Of a stretch of DNA of 64,000 bases, positions 63,445 through 64,000 are shown one piece after another. Source of the stretch: Bacteroidota bacterium (lineage in GTDB: Bacteria > Bacteroidota > Bacteroidia > Flavobacteriales_D > Sanyastnellaceae); NCBI GenBank assembly GCA_002746975.1, contig NVXE01000008.1, positions 33,667-97,666 of the forward strand. The letters are read 5' to 3'. The notes beneath the pieces are model-generated. The model searched no databases, was not told where the DNA came from, and worked only from the letters and a program-made list of their open reading frames with translations. The translations under genes and the position numbers were made by a program. Every line of letters begins with the position of its first letter. Within the stretch, counting starts at the first letter, position 1.

Positions 63445-64000
63445 TATTTTATTACTTCAATACTGAATTTAACATCCTCAAGAGGTCTATCTGACCTATC
63501 TGTTTTAACGGCAGCAATAGAGTCTATTATATCCAGTCCTTCTATCACATATCCGAAAACGGTATAATTTAAGTCCAAAGGAGCATATCCCCCCAGCTCA
63601 AGATATGCTGTCTTCATTTTATCTGAGTATCTAAAATCTGGATTAGTCGCTTGATGTCTCATTTCAAATGACTTAAGTTCACCTTCTTTATACTTCCCAC
63701 CTTGGACTATGTAAAACTGGCTACCGGAAGAATTCCTATCAGGATTTACTGAATCTGGCTGTCTAGCAGCAGCAAGTGCTCCTTTAACATGAAGGTGGTC
63801 AGAACGCATCTCATTTGGAATAGTGTAACCTGGCCCTCCTGACCCAAGTCTAACTCCCTTTTCAGCTCCCTTACTTTTAGGGTCTCCACCTTGTATCATA
63901 AAATCACTCATAACCCTGTGAAACAAAAGGCCATCATAAAAACCTTCTTCAGCTAGTTTTATAAAATTATCTCTGTGTTGGGGTGTTGAATCGGATAATA
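63444..64000 (-). CDS. Cyclophilin-type peptidyl-prolyl isomerase (5' end beyond window)
   Basis: The frame continues beyond base 63926 to the window edge (STPQHRDNFIKLAEEGFYDGLLFHRV), so the N-terminus, including any signal peptide, is missing. Cyclophilin motifs are visible: FHRVMSDFMIQGGDP, GSQFYIVQGG and FGYVIEGLDIIDSI. There is an insertion of about 50 residues in the middle, common in Bacteroidota exported cyclophilins. It is translationally coupled to pheS. Confidence 0.93.
   Translation of the reverse strand, partial: LSDSTPQHRDNFIKLAEEGFYDGLLFHRVMSDFMIQGGDPKSKGAEKGVRLGSGGPGYTIPNEMRSDHLHVKGALAAARQPDSVNPDRNSSGSQFYIVQGGKYKEGELKSFEMRHQATNPDFRYSDKMKTAYLELGGYAPLDLNYTVFGYVIEGLDIIDSIAAVKTDRSDRPLEDVKFSIEVIK

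Overview
The window is a gene-dense stretch of a chromosome from a member of the Bacteroidota, most likely a marine flavobacterium of the order Flavobacteriales. The assignment rests on type IX secretion and gliding genes (porV, porU, a porP/sprF-type gene, gldJ, porX, gldE, gldD), on TAnnTTTG-type -7 promoter boxes, on the near absence of Shine-Dalgarno sequences, and on gene neighbourhoods typical of the phylum: porV-porU-gldJ-murF, tig-clpP-clpX, and ssb-gldE-gldD-coaX. I see no phage, insertion sequence, plasmid function or CRISPR array. No intergenic stretch exceeds 300 bases.

Layout. 1-2.04 kb: pyruvate dehydrogenase E2 (cut by the window edge) and E1 alpha, leftward. 2.1-3.6 kb: a VTC-domain/DUF4956 pair, rightward, from a divergent promoter region. 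3.6-9.2 kb: leftward porU-porV-ispF. 9.2-14.8 kb: rightward porP-like, gldJ, murF, tyrS. 14.8-16.4 kb: a divergent LuxE-like acyl-activating gene and a small lipoprotein gene. 16.5-22.3 kb: leftward glycosyltransferase, rnhB and a 1338-residue secreted multidomain protein. 22.4-27.5 kb: rightward nadA-nadB, then a Wzz-like and an O-antigen ligase-like gene. 27.4-31.7 kb: leftward efp with a SpoIIE-type phosphatase, and two outer-membrane-type proteins. 31.85-38.1 kb: tRNA-Leu, tig, clpP, clpX, mutS. 38.2-41.4 kb: leftward porX-tsaE-ald. 41.5-42.8 kb: an HD hydrolase. 42.8-45.5 kb: leftward HU, TPR lipoprotein, a 30-residue ribosomal-type protein, rng. 45.7-55.9 kb: rightward ssb, gldE, gldD, coaX, outer-membrane protein, TPR protein, lptC, a small membrane protein, a second CorC-type protein, and a PpiD/SurA-type isomerase. 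55.9-62.4 kb: queA (leftward), an L-threonine dehydrogenase-type epimerase, cysS, an M28 peptidase, and a TPR protein with a degenerate kinase-like end. 62.4-64 kb: pheS and a cyclophilin cut by the window edge, leftward.

Most genes serve core metabolism, translation, proteostasis or the cell envelope. Several make up the secretion and gliding machinery: PorU/PorV (attachment complex), GldJ (periplasmic ring or motor lipoprotein), PorX (regulator), and GldD and GldE (accessory). The least ordinary items are the cupredoxin/lamin-tail protein with a dockerin-like end, the TPR pseudo-kinase, two genes without any canonical start codon, promoters placed so close to start codons that leaderless transcripts are expected, and the tiny mS38-like gene just upstream of rng.
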